Shown here piece by piece: positions 54,357 to 64,000 of a DNA stretch of 64,000 nucleotides. The DNA comes from G963678255 sp963678255. GTDB taxonomy: Bacteria; Cloacimonadota; Cloacimonadia; Cloacimonadales; WRIO01. A program made the translations under genes and the position numbers. Position 1 is the stretch's first letter; each line of letters begins with the position of its first letter. The notes below the pieces were generated by a model that was not told where the DNA came from, did no database searches, and saw only the letters and a list, made by a program, of their open reading frames with translations. Location: the NCBI GenBank assembly GCA_963678255.2, contig CAXXTW010000002.1, positions 806,001 through 870,000 of the forward strand. Reading direction: 5' to 3'.

Positions 54357-56269
54357 GAAGACAGTACTTTATTAACGACATTCATGAGTTCATTAAGAGT
54401 AAAAGGTTTTGATAATCTGGCAGAGAAGCCAAAATCTGTATATTGATTTAAGATTGGATCATTAGAAAAACCGCTAATAACAATCGCATTAATATTCGGA
54501 TCAATTTCTTTTAATTGTACAATTGTTTCTTTCCCACCTAATCCACCTTGAATGGTTAGATCCATAATTGCTAAATCATATTTTTCTTTTCTTGTTATTG
54601 AATCCTGATACTTATTAATCATATCATTTCCATGTAAAGCAATATCAACTTTGTAATTAAAGCGTTTTAATATTTTTGATATGATATCTCTGATCATTGG
54701 ATCATCATCCATAACAATTATGGACTTATTTTTTAAAGGAATAGAACTTTTTTCATTATCATTTTCTGAAAGCTGTATTTTTTTTATTAAAGCTGGTAAA
54801 TAAATCTTGAAAGTGCTTCCTTTATCAATTTCAGAAGACACTTCAATCAGACCATCATGTTGTTTAATTATTGAATAACAGATGGTTAAACCAAGCCCAT
54901 TTCCTTTAATTTTTGTAGTAAAATAAGGGTTAAAGATCATATTTAAGTCTTCTTTTCGAATACCTGAACCCTGATCCTGAATAGAGATTAGTACATAATC
55001 TGTTCTTAGCAAATCAGGATGAGTCATATTTCTATTATCAAAGTGTTTCATTTTTATAACGATCTGACCGCCATTATTCATAGATTGTATAGAATTGATT
55101 ACTATGTTTTGAATGACCTGAGATAATTGTCCTTTATCAACCAAAATATTACTAATAGAAGGATCTATGATATAATTTATAAAAACATTTGAACCTCTAA
55201 CAACAAAATTTGCAGAATCTTTTATCACATTCACGATATTTGTGACTTCTTTAATTGGAGCTCCACCTTTTGAGAAAGTCAGTAGTTGTTGAGTAAGAGT
55301 TTTTGCTCTACGGCATCCCTTTTCAGCTTCGTCAAGTAGAGGATATGTGTCAGCAGGTTTATCAACAGTTAATTTTGCTAAACTGATATTCCCCATAATT
55401 GCTGCTAAAATATTATTAAAATCATGAGCTATACCACCTGCAAGTAAGCCGATTGATGAAAGCTGGTTTTCTTTAATCTGATTTTGTTCAAATCTTACTT
55501 TTTCAGTAATATCAGCCATAATTACAATAAATGTTGGGATCGTAGGATCATCTTGTAAAAGAGAGAACTGTAATTCGACAGGAAGATTAATAAAACCTTT
55601 CCTTTTTATATTGCATCTGAATGCATTTGATTTTCCCAAATCGAGGGCTTGCCTAATTTTTTCTTTAATCAGTTTTTGACTCATATCACAAAACATATCA
55701 ATAAATTTAAAATCTGTTATTTCTCTATCAGAAAGATTTAAAAGATTTAATGCAATCTTATTATAATAAGTGAGATTAAATTCTTGATCGATTTCAAAAA
55801 AACCAAAAGGAATAAATTCGATAAAGCTTCTAAATTTTTGTTCGCTAATACTTAAAGCATTTTCTTTTACTCTTAATTGAATAGTACTTTGCCATTCTCT
55901 TATAGTACGTTCAACAATATGAGGTGTGTCCATAAAACTATCATCGCTTTTAACAATATAATCCAAAGCACCTGCTTTAAGAGCTTTAACTGCATATTCT
56001 TCATTACCAAAACCAGTCATAATAACCACAGGCACTAAATCTTTAATTTCAGGGAAGATTTGAAAGACATCAATACCTTCACCATCTGGTAGTCTCCAAT
56101 CTGTGATAACTATATCAGGTTTAAAAGATTCATAAATTTGTTTGATGTTTTTAATATAGGATGTTTGCATTAAATTATAGTTTTTAGAAGCGTTTTCAAA
56201 ACTTCTTTCTATCAATTCAAAATGAGAAGAATTATCTTCAATAATTAATACATTAATTTCATTATCCAT
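54350..56269 (-). CDS. Hybrid histidine kinase: receiver-PAS-kinase-receiver
   Basis: 639 residues from the ATG at 56269, which has GAGG upstream; a GTG at 56275 is possible but less likely. Receiver 1 (about 5-125; DIVITDWRLPDG), PAS (about 145-260), HisKA with GGIAHDFNNILAAIMG (phospho-His), HATPase (QVIQNIVINSIQSM, IQDQGSGI, FNPYFTTKIKGNGLGLTI), receiver 2 (about 520-637; IIVMDDDPMIRD, LAIMDLTIQGG, LSKPFTLNEL). All catalytic residues appear present. Cytoplasmic, no output domain. Confidence 0.95.
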   Translation of the reverse strand: MDNEINVLIIEDNSSHFELIERSFENASKNYNLMQTSYIKNIKQIYESFKPDIVITDWRLPDGEGIDVFQIFPEIKDLVPVVIMTGFGNEEYAVKALKAGALDYIVKSDDSFMDTPHIVERTIREWQSTIQLRVKENALSISEQKFRSFIEFIPFGFFEIDQEFNLTYYNKIALNLLNLSDREITDFKFIDMFCDMSQKLIKEKIRQALDLGKSNAFRCNIKRKGFINLPVELQFSLLQDDPTIPTFIVIMADITEKVRFEQNQIKENQLSSIGLLAGGIAHDFNNILAAIMGNISLAKLTVDKPADTYPLLDEAEKGCRRAKTLTQQLLTFSKGGAPIKEVTNIVNVIKDSANFVVRGSNVFINYIIDPSISNILVDKGQLSQVIQNIVINSIQSMNNGGQIVIKMKHFDNRNMTHPDLLRTDYVLISIQDQGSGIRKEDLNMIFNPYFTTKIKGNGLGLTICYSIIKQHDGLIEVSSEIDKGSTFKIYLPALIKKIQLSENDNEKSSIPLKNKSIIVMDDDPMIRDIISKILKRFNYKVDIALHGNDMINKYQDSITRKEKYDLAIMDLTIQGGLGGKETIVQLKEIDPNINAIVISGFSNDPILNQYTDFGFSARLSKPFTLNELMNVVNKVLSSC

Positions 56270-56286
56270 AAACACCTCATGAATAA

Positions 56287-56315
56287 ATTTACCAAAAAGA
56301 ATAATTATTTGTCAA
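56287..56315 (-). promoter_or_regulatory. Promoter of the hybrid kinase-recO-nucleotidyltransferase operon
   Basis: Minus-strand TTGACA (56310-56315), 17-bp spacer, GTAAAT (56287-56292). Confidence 0.5.
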
Positions 56316-56406
56316 TATAAATAATGAGTTACTTCAATTCAAAGAGATATTTTTTAATTTTTCGGTATAATTATTGCATAAAAATAGAAAAAGAAAAGAG
56401 GTGGTT

Positions 56407-58791
56407 ATGCCAAGAATATATATTTTAGCTTTAATAATTCTAATGCCAATCTTGTTATTTAGTTACAGCTGGACCTATAAATTTGAAACACCAGTCTATT
56501 CAAAAGATCAGCTTTCAATAAAAGACTGCGTTCTTAACCAAAAACCATTTGAACCAGAGATCCCTGTTAAGCCTGTTATGTTATTATTACCCTATAATAC
56601 AGAAGCTCAGTCAATAAAAATTATTTATTCAGAACCAATAGAAATGTCAGAAACATTAATTATTAAACCGGTTTCTCCATCTGGAAGATTAAGTATAAAT
56701 CCGCCTCATAAGCCCTTACTACACTCTCCTGTATATGAAGAAAACCAATTTTATCCAGAATTGTCTTATGAAGGAAAATTTGTAAATCAAACAAAAAATG
56801 GACATAACCTATTAATCACGTTTATTTATCCAATTCAATACAACCCCGTTACACAAAAAATCAGATATTATAATGAAATTACCATTCAAGTCGAAACTCA
56901 ATATAAACCTTCGGAACTGTACAAACATAATAACTCTATTGTAAAGAATCTTGACACTCTCATTGATAATAAATCAATATTAGCTACATTTCCAGTAACT
57001 CAAAGAACAATTAATGATTATGATTATTTAATTATTACTTCTGAAACTTATCAGGAAGAATTTCAGGCAATGATAAATTTTAATCTAAGTCGATGCCTAA
57101 AAACCAAGTTAACTACTTTAGAATATATTATTAATAATATTGAGGGGGAAGATACTCCCGATAAAATAAGGAATTATATTCGAGCTGAATATATACAGCA
57201 TGGGCTTACCTATGTTTTATTGGGTGGAGATGATGAAATTATTCCTCACAGAGGTTTTAGAACAGAGATAAATGATTATGGTTATGACTATTATGATGAA
57301 CAAGATATGCCTGCTGATATGTATTACAGTTGTTTAGATGGAACCTGGAAACTCGCTGGAAGCCAATTTTATGGAGAATCTGGATCTGAGGATTTGTTAT
57401 TTGAGGTTTATACATCTCGTTTTACAATAGCCTCCCCTGAGGAATTATCAGCAATGATCAATAAAACAATATCATATTCGAACACTCCTGTCGTTGAAAG
57501 TTTGCAGAATAATTTATTGGTTGGAGAGTTTTTATGGGGACCACCTGAATTTGAAATCTTAACATATGGTCAAATGTATATGGATGAATTTGTAGGTCAT
57601 TGTACTGCTAATAATTATAACACAGATGGTTTTAATGAATTTTGGACAAATCAGACTTTATATGACAATACAAATAATTGGACTGGAGAGGACTTAATGA
57701 ATTCTGTAAATCAGAATTCAACTTTTTGGATTGATCATCTAGGTCATTCCAATGTAACTTATAATATGAAATTAGCCAATCCAGATGTAAATAATACAAA
57801 TTTTCAAAACAATGGGACAAACAGCAATTTCTTCATAGTTTATTCTCAGGGTTGTTATTCAGGATCGTTTGATAATAGAACTTCAAATGGTCAAATTTTG
57901 GATACTGATTGTATAGGAGAGAAGTTTGTTACAATAACAAATGGAGCTTTAGCTTATATAGGAAATGCTCGTTATGGTTTGGGTTCTCCTTATGACACAA
58001 ATGGATCTGGCCAAGTGTTTCATCGATATTTTCATCACGCTTTGTTTAATAAAAATATATATGAAATAGAAAAAATGAATGCTTATTCCAAAGAAATTTC
58101 AGCTCCTTTCATTTTAGAAGCAGATATTACCTTGGCACCCTATTATGGACAATGCAAATGGATAGCTTATGGATTGAATATATTTGGAGATCCAGCATTA
58201 AGTATATGGAGAGATTCACCATTACAATTGGATCCCATTTTAGCTGATACATTATATATGAATTCAGATTTCATTATTCAATCAGAGCCATACACCAGAA
58301 TCGCTCTATTCAATACAGATCATAGCTTTTTATATACTACAACGACAGATTCAACCGGATATTATAATTTATCAGAGCAAAATGAAATAATGAATTATAT
58401 ATCAAACCATGTGTCTGAATCCTATATCATTAATCTAAAAGCAGAGAATTATTATTCTTATTCAAAAGCCTTACAGATCAACTGTGTTTCCAATATTGAT
58501 CAAATAATTAACAAGCCATTAGAATATATTTCAATATATCCAAACCCATTTAATCCAACCACTCATGTTAAATGGTCAAATCGAGCAGATGGTCGTGTAA
58601 AAATTGATATTTATAATATTAAGGGGCAATTAATCAATACATTAACCGATAAAAGTTACAGAGCAGGTATTCATCAGATTACATGGAATGGGTTAAGTAA
58701 GAAAAATGAAAGATTATCAAGCGGAATTTATTTTATAAAAATAAAGCAAAATGATCAGAGTATGATGAAGAAGGTTTTATTATTAAAATAA
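56407..58791 (+). CDS. C25 (gingipain-like) cysteine peptidase with C-terminal sorting domain
   Basis: 794 residues from the ATG at 56407, with GAGGTGG upstream; an earlier TTG reading is rejected. Signal peptide (about 1-18), propeptide-like N-domain (to about 200), then the C25 fold: YVLLGGDDEIIPHRGF, FWIDHLGHSN (catalytic His) and FFIVYSQGCYSGSFDN (catalytic Cys), and SEKFV...ALAYIGNARYG. A C-terminal sorting module follows (YPNPFNPTTHVKW, VKIDIYNIKGQLINTL, SGIYFIKI). Probably an extracellular or surface protease exported by a type IX-like system. Own terminator downstream. Confidence 0.93.
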   Translation: MPRIYILALIILMPILLFSYSWTYKFETPVYSKDQLSIKDCVLNQKPFEPEIPVKPVMLLLPYNTEAQSIKIIYSEPIEMSETLIIKPVSPSGRLSINPPHKPLLHSPVYEENQFYPELSYEGKFVNQTKNGHNLLITFIYPIQYNPVTQKIRYYNEITIQVETQYKPSELYKHNNSIVKNLDTLIDNKSILATFPVTQRTINDYDYLIITSETYQEEFQAMINFNLSRCLKTKLTTLEYIINNIEGEDTPDKIRNYIRAEYIQHGLTYVLLGGDDEIIPHRGFRTEINDYGYDYYDEQDMPADMYYSCLDGTWKLAGSQFYGESGSEDLLFEVYTSRFTIASPEELSAMINKTISYSNTPVVESLQNNLLVGEFLWGPPEFEILTYGQMYMDEFVGHCTANNYNTDGFNEFWTNQTLYDNTNNWTGEDLMNSVNQNSTFWIDHLGHSNVTYNMKLANPDVNNTNFQNNGTNSNFFIVYSQGCYSGSFDNRTSNGQILDTDCIGEKFVTITNGALAYIGNARYGLGSPYDTNGSGQVFHRYFHHALFNKNIYEIEKMNAYSKEISAPFILEADITLAPYYGQCKWIAYGLNIFGDPALSIWRDSPLQLDPILADTLYMNSDFIIQSEPYTRIALFNTDHSFLYTTTTDSTGYYNLSEQNEIMNYISNHVSESYIINLKAENYYSYSKALQINCVSNIDQIINKPLEYISIYPNPFNPTTHVKWSNRADGRVKIDIYNIKGQLINTLTDKSYRAGIHQITWNGLSKKNERLSSGIYFIKIKQNDQSMMKKVLLLK

Positions 58792-58881
58792 TGAAAGAAA
58801 TACTTCTTGTTTTTTTAAAGTTTTAAAAGAAAAATAGTTTGATCAAGAATCATAATTTAAAAACAATAAATAATCATATTT

Positions 58882-58910
58882 GCTTAAAAAATAATTTTTT
58901 AAGCTTTTTT
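58882..58910 (+). terminator. Terminator after the C25 peptidase gene
   Basis: GCTTAAAAAA pairs with TTTTTTAAGC (58882-58904) followed by six T. Confidence 0.7.
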
Positions 58911-58984
58911 ATACAAATATCTGGACAATTTAATCCATGTTAAGAAAATGGCTTAAAATCTAAAAATTGATTGGGAGAAATCAT

Positions 58985-60484
58985 ATGACTGATAGCACAA
59001 ATGAAAAAAACATACAAGAAACAGAAGATTTCGGTGCTATGCTTGAGCAAAGTTTAAATCAAGCAAATTTTAAATTAAAAAAAGGTGATGTTGTAGAAGG
59101 CAAAATAGTCTCTATTAACGATTCGATAATTAACATTTCTTTAGGCTTAAAACAAGATGTTTTTGCAGAAGTTGGTGACTATTTAAATGATGGCAAGTTT
59201 GAATACGCAATTGGCGATACCATAAAGGGTTTTATAGTAAAGATGTCTGACCAAGAAATCATAATTTCCAAGAGTTTAAATGCATCTCATGGGAATAAAA
59301 AGCTTTTAAAAGAAGCGTTTGATAAGAAGATTCCAGTAAAAGGAAAAGTCACACAAACAGTTAAAGGTGGATTTTCTGTAGAAGTATTAGGTATCAGAGG
59401 ATTTTGTCCAATATCACAAATTGGTTTTGCTCCTTCATCTGATATGACAGCTTATATTGGAAACACGTATGACTTTGAAATTATCGAATTTGAAAGAAAC
59501 AATATCATATTATCAAGAAAAGCTTTTGCTCAAAAAACAAATGATGACAAAAGAACGAAAAGATTGGAAGAGATCGAGATAGGCAATATAATAGACGGTA
59601 AAGTTGCACGCTTGGCATCATTTGGAGCATTTATTGATATTGATGGAATAGAAGGACTTTTACATATTTCTGAATTTTCATGGGAAAGAATTGAGAAACC
59701 AGAAGATATGCTTCATATCGGAGATGAAGTTCAAGTTCAAGTTATCCGTCGTGAAGGTGATAAAGTTTCATTAAGTATGAGAGCTATTCAAACAAATCCA
59801 ATGACAGCAGCTATTGAAGAAATTCATGAAGGTGATATAGTAAATTGTAAAATACTAAGACATGAGAAATTTGGTTCTTTTGTTGAGATAAAACCAGGGG
59901 TAGAAGGATTAATTCCATTGTCTCTTATGTCTTCAAGAAGAATAAAACATCCTTCAGATGTTTTAGAGTTAGACTCAACAGTAGAAGCAAAAATAGTTCG
60001 TGTAGATAAAGCAACACAAAAGATTTCATTATCTATTAGAGATTTAGAACCAAACCCTTGGGAATCAATTGAACATCTTTATCAAGAAAATCAAGAAGTT
60101 GAAGGGACCATTGAAAGTGTAAATGCACATGGTGCGTTTATAAAATTATCAGAGGGTATTGTTGGTTTATTACCAAAATCAAAAATAGCTCGTGCACAAT
60201 TAAAACTTTCACCAAAGAGTATTGGCACAACTTTAGCTGTAAAAATCACTCAAATAGATTTAGATAATCGTCGCATTTCATTAGAACCATTGAATATGCC
60301 AGAATGGGATGAATCTAAAGCTCCTGCTCCAAGAGAACAAAAAGATCATAGAGAGCAAAGAGATAGCAAACCAAGAAGAGAAAGAAAATCTTTTGAGCCA
60401 AAATCTGATAAAGAAGAAGAATGGAAAAAATATAATAGTAGCTACCAAGGAGTCCCAGAGGACAATCCTTTTAGTAAATTATAA
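58985..60484 (+). CDS. rpsA: 30S ribosomal protein S1
   Basis: 499 residues from the ATG at 58985, preceded by GGGAGA. At least five S1 RNA-binding domains: KKGDVVEGKIVSINDSII, KIPVKGKVTQTVKGGFSVEV, GNIIDGKVARLASFGAFIDI, GDIVNCKILRHEKFGSFVEI, and QEVEGTIESVNAHGAFIKL. The C-terminal tail (about 440-499) is a charged Arg/Glu/Lys stretch. S1 recruits mRNA to the ribosome. Confidence 0.95.
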   Translation: MTDSTNEKNIQETEDFGAMLEQSLNQANFKLKKGDVVEGKIVSINDSIINISLGLKQDVFAEVGDYLNDGKFEYAIGDTIKGFIVKMSDQEIIISKSLNASHGNKKLLKEAFDKKIPVKGKVTQTVKGGFSVEVLGIRGFCPISQIGFAPSSDMTAYIGNTYDFEIIEFERNNIILSRKAFAQKTNDDKRTKRLEEIEIGNIIDGKVARLASFGAFIDIDGIEGLLHISEFSWERIEKPEDMLHIGDEVQVQVIRREGDKVSLSMRAIQTNPMTAAIEEIHEGDIVNCKILRHEKFGSFVEIKPGVEGLIPLSLMSSRRIKHPSDVLELDSTVEAKIVRVDKATQKISLSIRDLEPNPWESIEHLYQENQEVEGTIESVNAHGAFIKLSEGIVGLLPKSKIARAQLKLSPKSIGTTLAVKITQIDLDNRRISLEPLNMPEWDESKAPAPREQKDHREQRDSKPRRERKSFEPKSDKEEEWKKYNSSYQGVPEDNPFSKL

Positions 60485-60501
60485 AATAGATTTAAATTTA
60501 G

Positions 60502-60529
60502 AGCCTGATTTATTCAGGCTTTTTTTTTT
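60502..60529 (+). terminator. Terminator after rpsA
   Basis: AGCCTGA (60502-60508) pairs with TCAGGCT (60514-60520), followed by nine T. Confidence 0.92.
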
Positions 60530-60530
60530 G

Positions 60531-60569
60531 TTGACTTTTAGCTTAACATTTAGTACAGAATAGTATAAT
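60531..60569 (+). promoter_or_regulatory. Promoter region of the cyclase gene
   Basis: TTGACT (60531-60536) with TACAGA after 17 bp, or TTAACA (60543-60548) with a perfect TATAAT (60564-60569) after 15 bp. Which is used cannot be decided. Confidence 0.4.
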
Positions 60570-60609
60570 TATAATTAGCGAAAGATAAGTGAATAATTAT
60601 GGAGAATAA

Positions 60610-62784
60610 ATGAGTAATTTTTCAAAGGTTTTTTTTAAAAATTATAAAAAATATTATTTCTTACTAATTATATCAATTATCATATGTTGTTTTACTTTCT
60701 CCATAAAAGATTTAACATTATTTCAAAGAATAGAAGCCAACACGCTTGATTTCAGATTTAACAAATATCCACTAAGTGAATTAGCAGACACCTCAATTGT
60801 ATTAATATCCATTGACAATAAAAGTTTGGAATTTGCACAACAGAATCAGGTATTTTGGCCATGGCCCAGAGAATTTTATGCTGTAGCGACAAAATACTTA
60901 GCTGACGAAGGAGTTAAATCAATCTATTATGATATTCAATTTTATGAGCCTGATTATGATAGAGCCACTTTAGATTCAAACAGTAGTGATGAAAGCTTTG
61001 CAGAAGCTATTGGTTATCATGGTGGAGTGATTCTTGGAGTACAATATGGAGAAGATAAAGTTACCATTCCAGAGGATGTTAAGAACTTTGCAATCAAAGT
61101 CAAAATCAATAATAAGAAAAGATCTTATCCCCATCAATTAAAGGGAGCTCAATATCCGATTGAAAAATTGTTAAAACAGACAAATTCTATAGGTGGGATA
61201 AACATTCAACCAGATGATGATGGTGTGATCAGACATGTTCCTTTATTTTACCAAATAGATTCACTTTACTATCCATCAATGAGTTTTGCAGGTTATTTAA
61301 AAAGTTTTAAAAATACTCCAGAAATAGTATTAGAACCCTATCAGTTAAGAATAGAAAAACAATATATTCCTTTGAACCATAGTTACAATTTTCCAATAAA
61401 TTGGTATGGGAAAGGTGGAACAGAGGGTGTATTTAAATACATACCTTTTAGTGCGGTTATTCAATCAGCAAGTGCTAAGTTATATGGAGGAGAATCCACA
61501 ATAAAGGCAGGATATTTTAAGGGAAAAAGTGTAATTATAGGAACAACTGCTAATGGATTGATGGATTTAAAAACAAGTCCCTATTCAAAAGTAATGCCAG
61601 GAATGGAGATATGGGCAACAATATTAAGTAATCTAAAAAACAATCATTTTATAAAATTCCAACCTGATCTTTATCTATATTTTATGAATATATTATTATG
61701 TTTCATTATTATGTTTTGTTTTACCAGATTAAATCCCATTCAGGGGAATGTATTGATTTTAATAATGATATCTTTATTAATGTATGCAATTACATATATT
61801 TGGAAGTATCGTTATTATATTAATATGACAATTCCATTGTTATCTTTAATCTTTTCATATTTTATTATTGTATTAATTAGTTATTTCATGGAAGGTCGAT
61901 CTAAGCGAGAGATACGACGTATCTTTACCAGATATTTACATCCAGATGTGATAGAATTCCTTATGAAGAATCCTGATCAAATCGATATGGGCGGAGAAGA
62001 AATCGAAGCAACCATTATCTTTTCAGATATTTATAATTTTACAACCTATTCAGAAGGGAAAAAACCTAAAGAATTAGTAAATGATTTAAATGAATATTTT
62101 AACTCTATCACCAATTCAATATTAGAGCACAATGGATTATTGGATAAATATACAGGGGATGGTTTGATGGCTGTTTTTGGAGCTCCTATCGCAAGAAAAG
62201 ATCATGCAGAGCTAGCTTGTTTAGCTGCCCTTAAGCATAAGAAATTTTCGTTGGAAATAGCAAAAATGAATAATAAACCTTCTACAGTTTTTCATCTGAA
62301 TACCAGACTTGGAATTAATTCAGGTATGATAGTAGCAGGAAATATTGGCTCAGAAAAAAGAATGGATTATACGGCTATAGGAGACCCTGTTAATCTATCA
62401 GCGCGATTGGAAGGTGTCAATAAAATCTTTAAAACACAGATAATAATCTCAGAATCAACATGGGTTTTTGTAAAAGACAAGTTTATTTGTAGAGAATTGG
62501 ATTTTTTAAGAGTAAAAGGAAAAACAGAACCAACAAGAATTTATGAATTAATTGATGAATATAGTGAAGAAAACATTAAATTATACCCTTGGATAGAAAA
62601 ATATAAACAAGCGCTTGACATTTACCGTCAGGGAGATTTTGTTTTAGCAAAAGAAAAATTCCAAGAGCTTTATAATAGTTCATATAAGGATAATCCGTCG
62701 CAGACAATGATGGAAAGATGTGAATATTTAATTTTAAATCCACCAAAAGATTGGGATGGGATTCTTACATTAAATGTAAAATAG
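60610..62784 (+). CDS. CHASE2-domain class III adenylate/guanylate cyclase
   Basis: 724 residues. N-terminal membrane helix (about 15-35), extracytoplasmic CHASE2 domain (about 40-350; SIVLISIDNKSLEF, FWPWPREFYA, YDIQFYEPDYD, GVIRHVPLFYQID), three C-terminal helices (about 355-435), then a class III cyclase catalytic domain (about 455-650): ATIIFSDIYNFTTYSE (metal Asp), LDKYTGDGLMAVFGAP (second Asp), RLGINSGMIVAGNIGSE and DYTAIGDPVNLSARLEG (Asn and Arg of the transition-state pocket). The tail has a TPR-like helical stretch. Produces cAMP (or cGMP) in response to an external cue. It is followed 11 bp later by an M48 protease gene. Confidence 0.93.
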   Translation: MSNFSKVFFKNYKKYYFLLIISIIICCFTFSIKDLTLFQRIEANTLDFRFNKYPLSELADTSIVLISIDNKSLEFAQQNQVFWPWPREFYAVATKYLADEGVKSIYYDIQFYEPDYDRATLDSNSSDESFAEAIGYHGGVILGVQYGEDKVTIPEDVKNFAIKVKINNKKRSYPHQLKGAQYPIEKLLKQTNSIGGINIQPDDDGVIRHVPLFYQIDSLYYPSMSFAGYLKSFKNTPEIVLEPYQLRIEKQYIPLNHSYNFPINWYGKGGTEGVFKYIPFSAVIQSASAKLYGGESTIKAGYFKGKSVIIGTTANGLMDLKTSPYSKVMPGMEIWATILSNLKNNHFIKFQPDLYLYFMNILLCFIIMFCFTRLNPIQGNVLILIMISLLMYAITYIWKYRYYINMTIPLLSLIFSYFIIVLISYFMEGRSKREIRRIFTRYLHPDVIEFLMKNPDQIDMGGEEIEATIIFSDIYNFTTYSEGKKPKELVNDLNEYFNSITNSILEHNGLLDKYTGDGLMAVFGAPIARKDHAELACLAALKHKKFSLEIAKMNNKPSTVFHLNTRLGINSGMIVAGNIGSEKRMDYTAIGDPVNLSARLEGVNKIFKTQIIISESTWVFVKDKFICRELDFLRVKGKTEPTRIYELIDEYSEENIKLYPWIEKYKQALDIYRQGDFVLAKEKFQELYNSSYKDNPSQTMMERCEYLILNPPKDWDGILTLNVK

Positions 62785-62795
62785 AGGGGGAGAAT

Positions 62796-64000
62796 ATGAA
62801 AAGATCAATATATTTTCTAATAATGATCTTCATGGTTTTATTAATTGCTGCAGGAAATCTTATTGTCCAGCGAGACAGAGCAGTTCTCAGATCGGGACCA
62901 GGGTCATGGTATGATATTGTCATAGATTTACCTTTAGGAACACAATTAACTGTTCTAGATAACGATATTGATGAAAATGACAGTGATCAATGGATAAAGG
63001 TTAGTGCATGCGGAAAAACAGGATACATATCAAACTCAATAATCAAGAAATCAGCCCCAAAGAATAATGTTTTTCAATCCATGGCAAAACAGAAAACAGA
63101 TTTAACGGCTTCGAAGCATGGAGTATCTGCAGGTGTGAAGGGATTTGGAGAACGATTTACCAAAACCTTTAAAGGTGACCCGTCTTTTTTAGAGATTGCC
63201 ATGAAATATAAAATTAATCCCAAAGAATACAAACAATTTAAGAAAGATACTTATAAAGGTTTTAACTTAAAAAGTAACAAGAAACAGATAAAATTTCCCA
63301 TATATCCAAAAAATGAATACTTCACATTTTCAGAGGAAGGTTTTGGTCTTGGTGTTGCTTCTGCAATCGCTTCTCAGGGTCTTTATAAAAATGAGAGTAT
63401 GCATCATTATGTAAATTATATTGGGACCATTCTGGCGGAAGCTTCAGATATGAGCGACATTGAGTTCAAATTCTTTATACTGAATTTGGATGCTCCAAAT
63501 GCGTATGCGTGCCCTGGCGGGTATATTTTTGTAACCAAGGGCATGATAAAACAATGCGAGAATGAATCTGAATTAGCGTGTGTTTTATCCCATGAGATAA
63601 TTCATGTGCTTTACAGTCATGGGATGAAAGAGTTAGAAAAAAGAAAGAATAATATTGTTGCAGACCAAGCGTTTGACGAAATGGATGAAGAATTACCAAC
63701 AGCAGATAAAGAAGTTGAATTGACAGAAAAAGAGATGAATGATGAAGCCTTTTCTATGTATGAAACAGTTATACAGGGGCGTTTAGATGCTTATGAACAG
63801 GAAGCAGATGAATTAGGCATGGTATTGGCAGCAAGAGCTGGTTATAGTCCCACTTCTCTAAGCAGTTTATTATCCAGATTAAGTAAGTCCTCTTTACAAA
63901 GTAATAACCAGCATTATCGTAAAGAAATCATTCAGAAGAGATTAAATTGGGTTAACAGCTTTTTATCTAAAAAGAAATTCCCCGATAATCTTTTTGATAA
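62796..64000 (+). CDS. SH3-domain M48-family metalloprotease, 3' truncated by window edge
   Basis: My translation from the ATG at 62796, preceded by AGGGGG, is open to the right edge (401 codons). Signal peptide (about 1-20), bacterial SH3 domain (about 22-85; DRAVLRSGPGSWYDIV, QWIKVSACGKTGYI), a linker, then the peptidase M48 region: FFILNLDAPNAYACPGGYIFVTKG, the zinc motif HEIIHVLYSHG (HExxH, about residue 265), and YEQEADELGMVLAARAGY with the third zinc ligand Glu. Likely a periplasmic BepA/LoiP-like protease for envelope quality control. Immediately downstream of the cyclase gene. Confidence 0.92.
   Translation, partial: MKRSIYFLIMIFMVLLIAAGNLIVQRDRAVLRSGPGSWYDIVIDLPLGTQLTVLDNDIDENDSDQWIKVSACGKTGYISNSIIKKSAPKNNVFQSMAKQKTDLTASKHGVSAGVKGFGERFTKTFKGDPSFLEIAMKYKINPKEYKQFKKDTYKGFNLKSNKKQIKFPIYPKNEYFTFSEEGFGLGVASAIASQGLYKNESMHHYVNYIGTILAEASDMSDIEFKFFILNLDAPNAYACPGGYIFVTKGMIKQCENESELACVLSHEIIHVLYSHGMKELEKRKNNIVADQAFDEMDEELPTADKEVELTEKEMNDEAFSMYETVIQGRLDAYEQEADELGMVLAARAGYSPTSLSSLLSRLSKSSLQSNNQHYRKEIIQKRLNWVNSFLSKKKFPDNLFD

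Noticed and set aside
63475..63699. Minus-strand ORF of 74 codons near the right edge
   Set aside because: Antisense to the M48 protease coding sequence, which has a clear zinc motif in the plus frame.

Overview
The window is AT-rich, gene-dense Gram-negative DNA. Several secreted proteins end in Por/type IX-style C-terminal sorting modules (a YPNPFNP core, an IYNIKGQ strand and a GIYF strand). There is also a Kdo transferase, a TonB/ExbBD system, a diadenylate cyclase next to folP, and two-component-propeller signalling proteins. Together these point to the FCB superphylum, and the style resembles Candidatus Cloacimonadota. That placement is inference; no 16S rRNA gene is present.

Left part (1-7975, minus strand): one tightly packed operon that looks like a complete uptake route across both membranes. 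In transcription order it holds a structured leader RNA, a surface lipoprotein, an ECF S component, a secreted SUOX-fold (molybdopterin-domain-like) protein, an alkaline-phosphatase-superfamily lipoprotein, a second small SUOX-like protein, two ECF ATPases, a TonB-dependent receptor, and EcfT cut by the window edge. The ligand is unknown. This is the best candidate for an undescribed system.

8090-18211 (minus): a SagB-type nitroreductase with a small membrane protein; a PQQ-like propeller, radical SAM/SPASM and GT2 cluster; then a housekeeping run of nusB, ribH, an AI-2E-family permease, coaE, cdaA and folP, ending (upstream) in tonB-exbD-exbB. 18360-21585 is an NhaC-type antiporter gene split by an ISBst12-like IS66 element with perfect ends and an 8-bp target duplication. 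21737-28719 (minus) holds a 2-hydroxyacyl-CoA dehydratase-like protein, an ABC-F ATPase, a CgeB-like glycosyltransferase and a 974-residue sorted secretory protein.

28942-39360 is an accessory island: a SIR2-domain (phage-defence-like) gene with nine single-base frameshifts, an IS21-family element flanked by exact 93-bp direct repeats, an IS110/IS1111-family element bordered by 48-bp repeats, a small hypothetical gene, a hairpin-rich repeat field, and the 3' end of a GLUG-type sorted surface protein.

The right part (39989-64000, mostly plus) is intact. It holds a small hypothetical, HU, a Sia-type partner-switch signalling operon (SpoIIE-phosphatase sensor, SiaB kinase, SiaC, PAS protein), waaA, an AmrS-type radical SAM enzyme, a NusG_II protein and cardiolipin synthase. 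On the opposite strand are a DHH-CBS-tRNA nucleotidyltransferase fusion, recO and a hybrid histidine kinase. It ends with a C25 (gingipain-like) peptidase, ribosomal protein S1, a CHASE2-class III cyclase and a truncated SH3/M48 metalloprotease. No tRNA, rRNA or CRISPR array was recognised.
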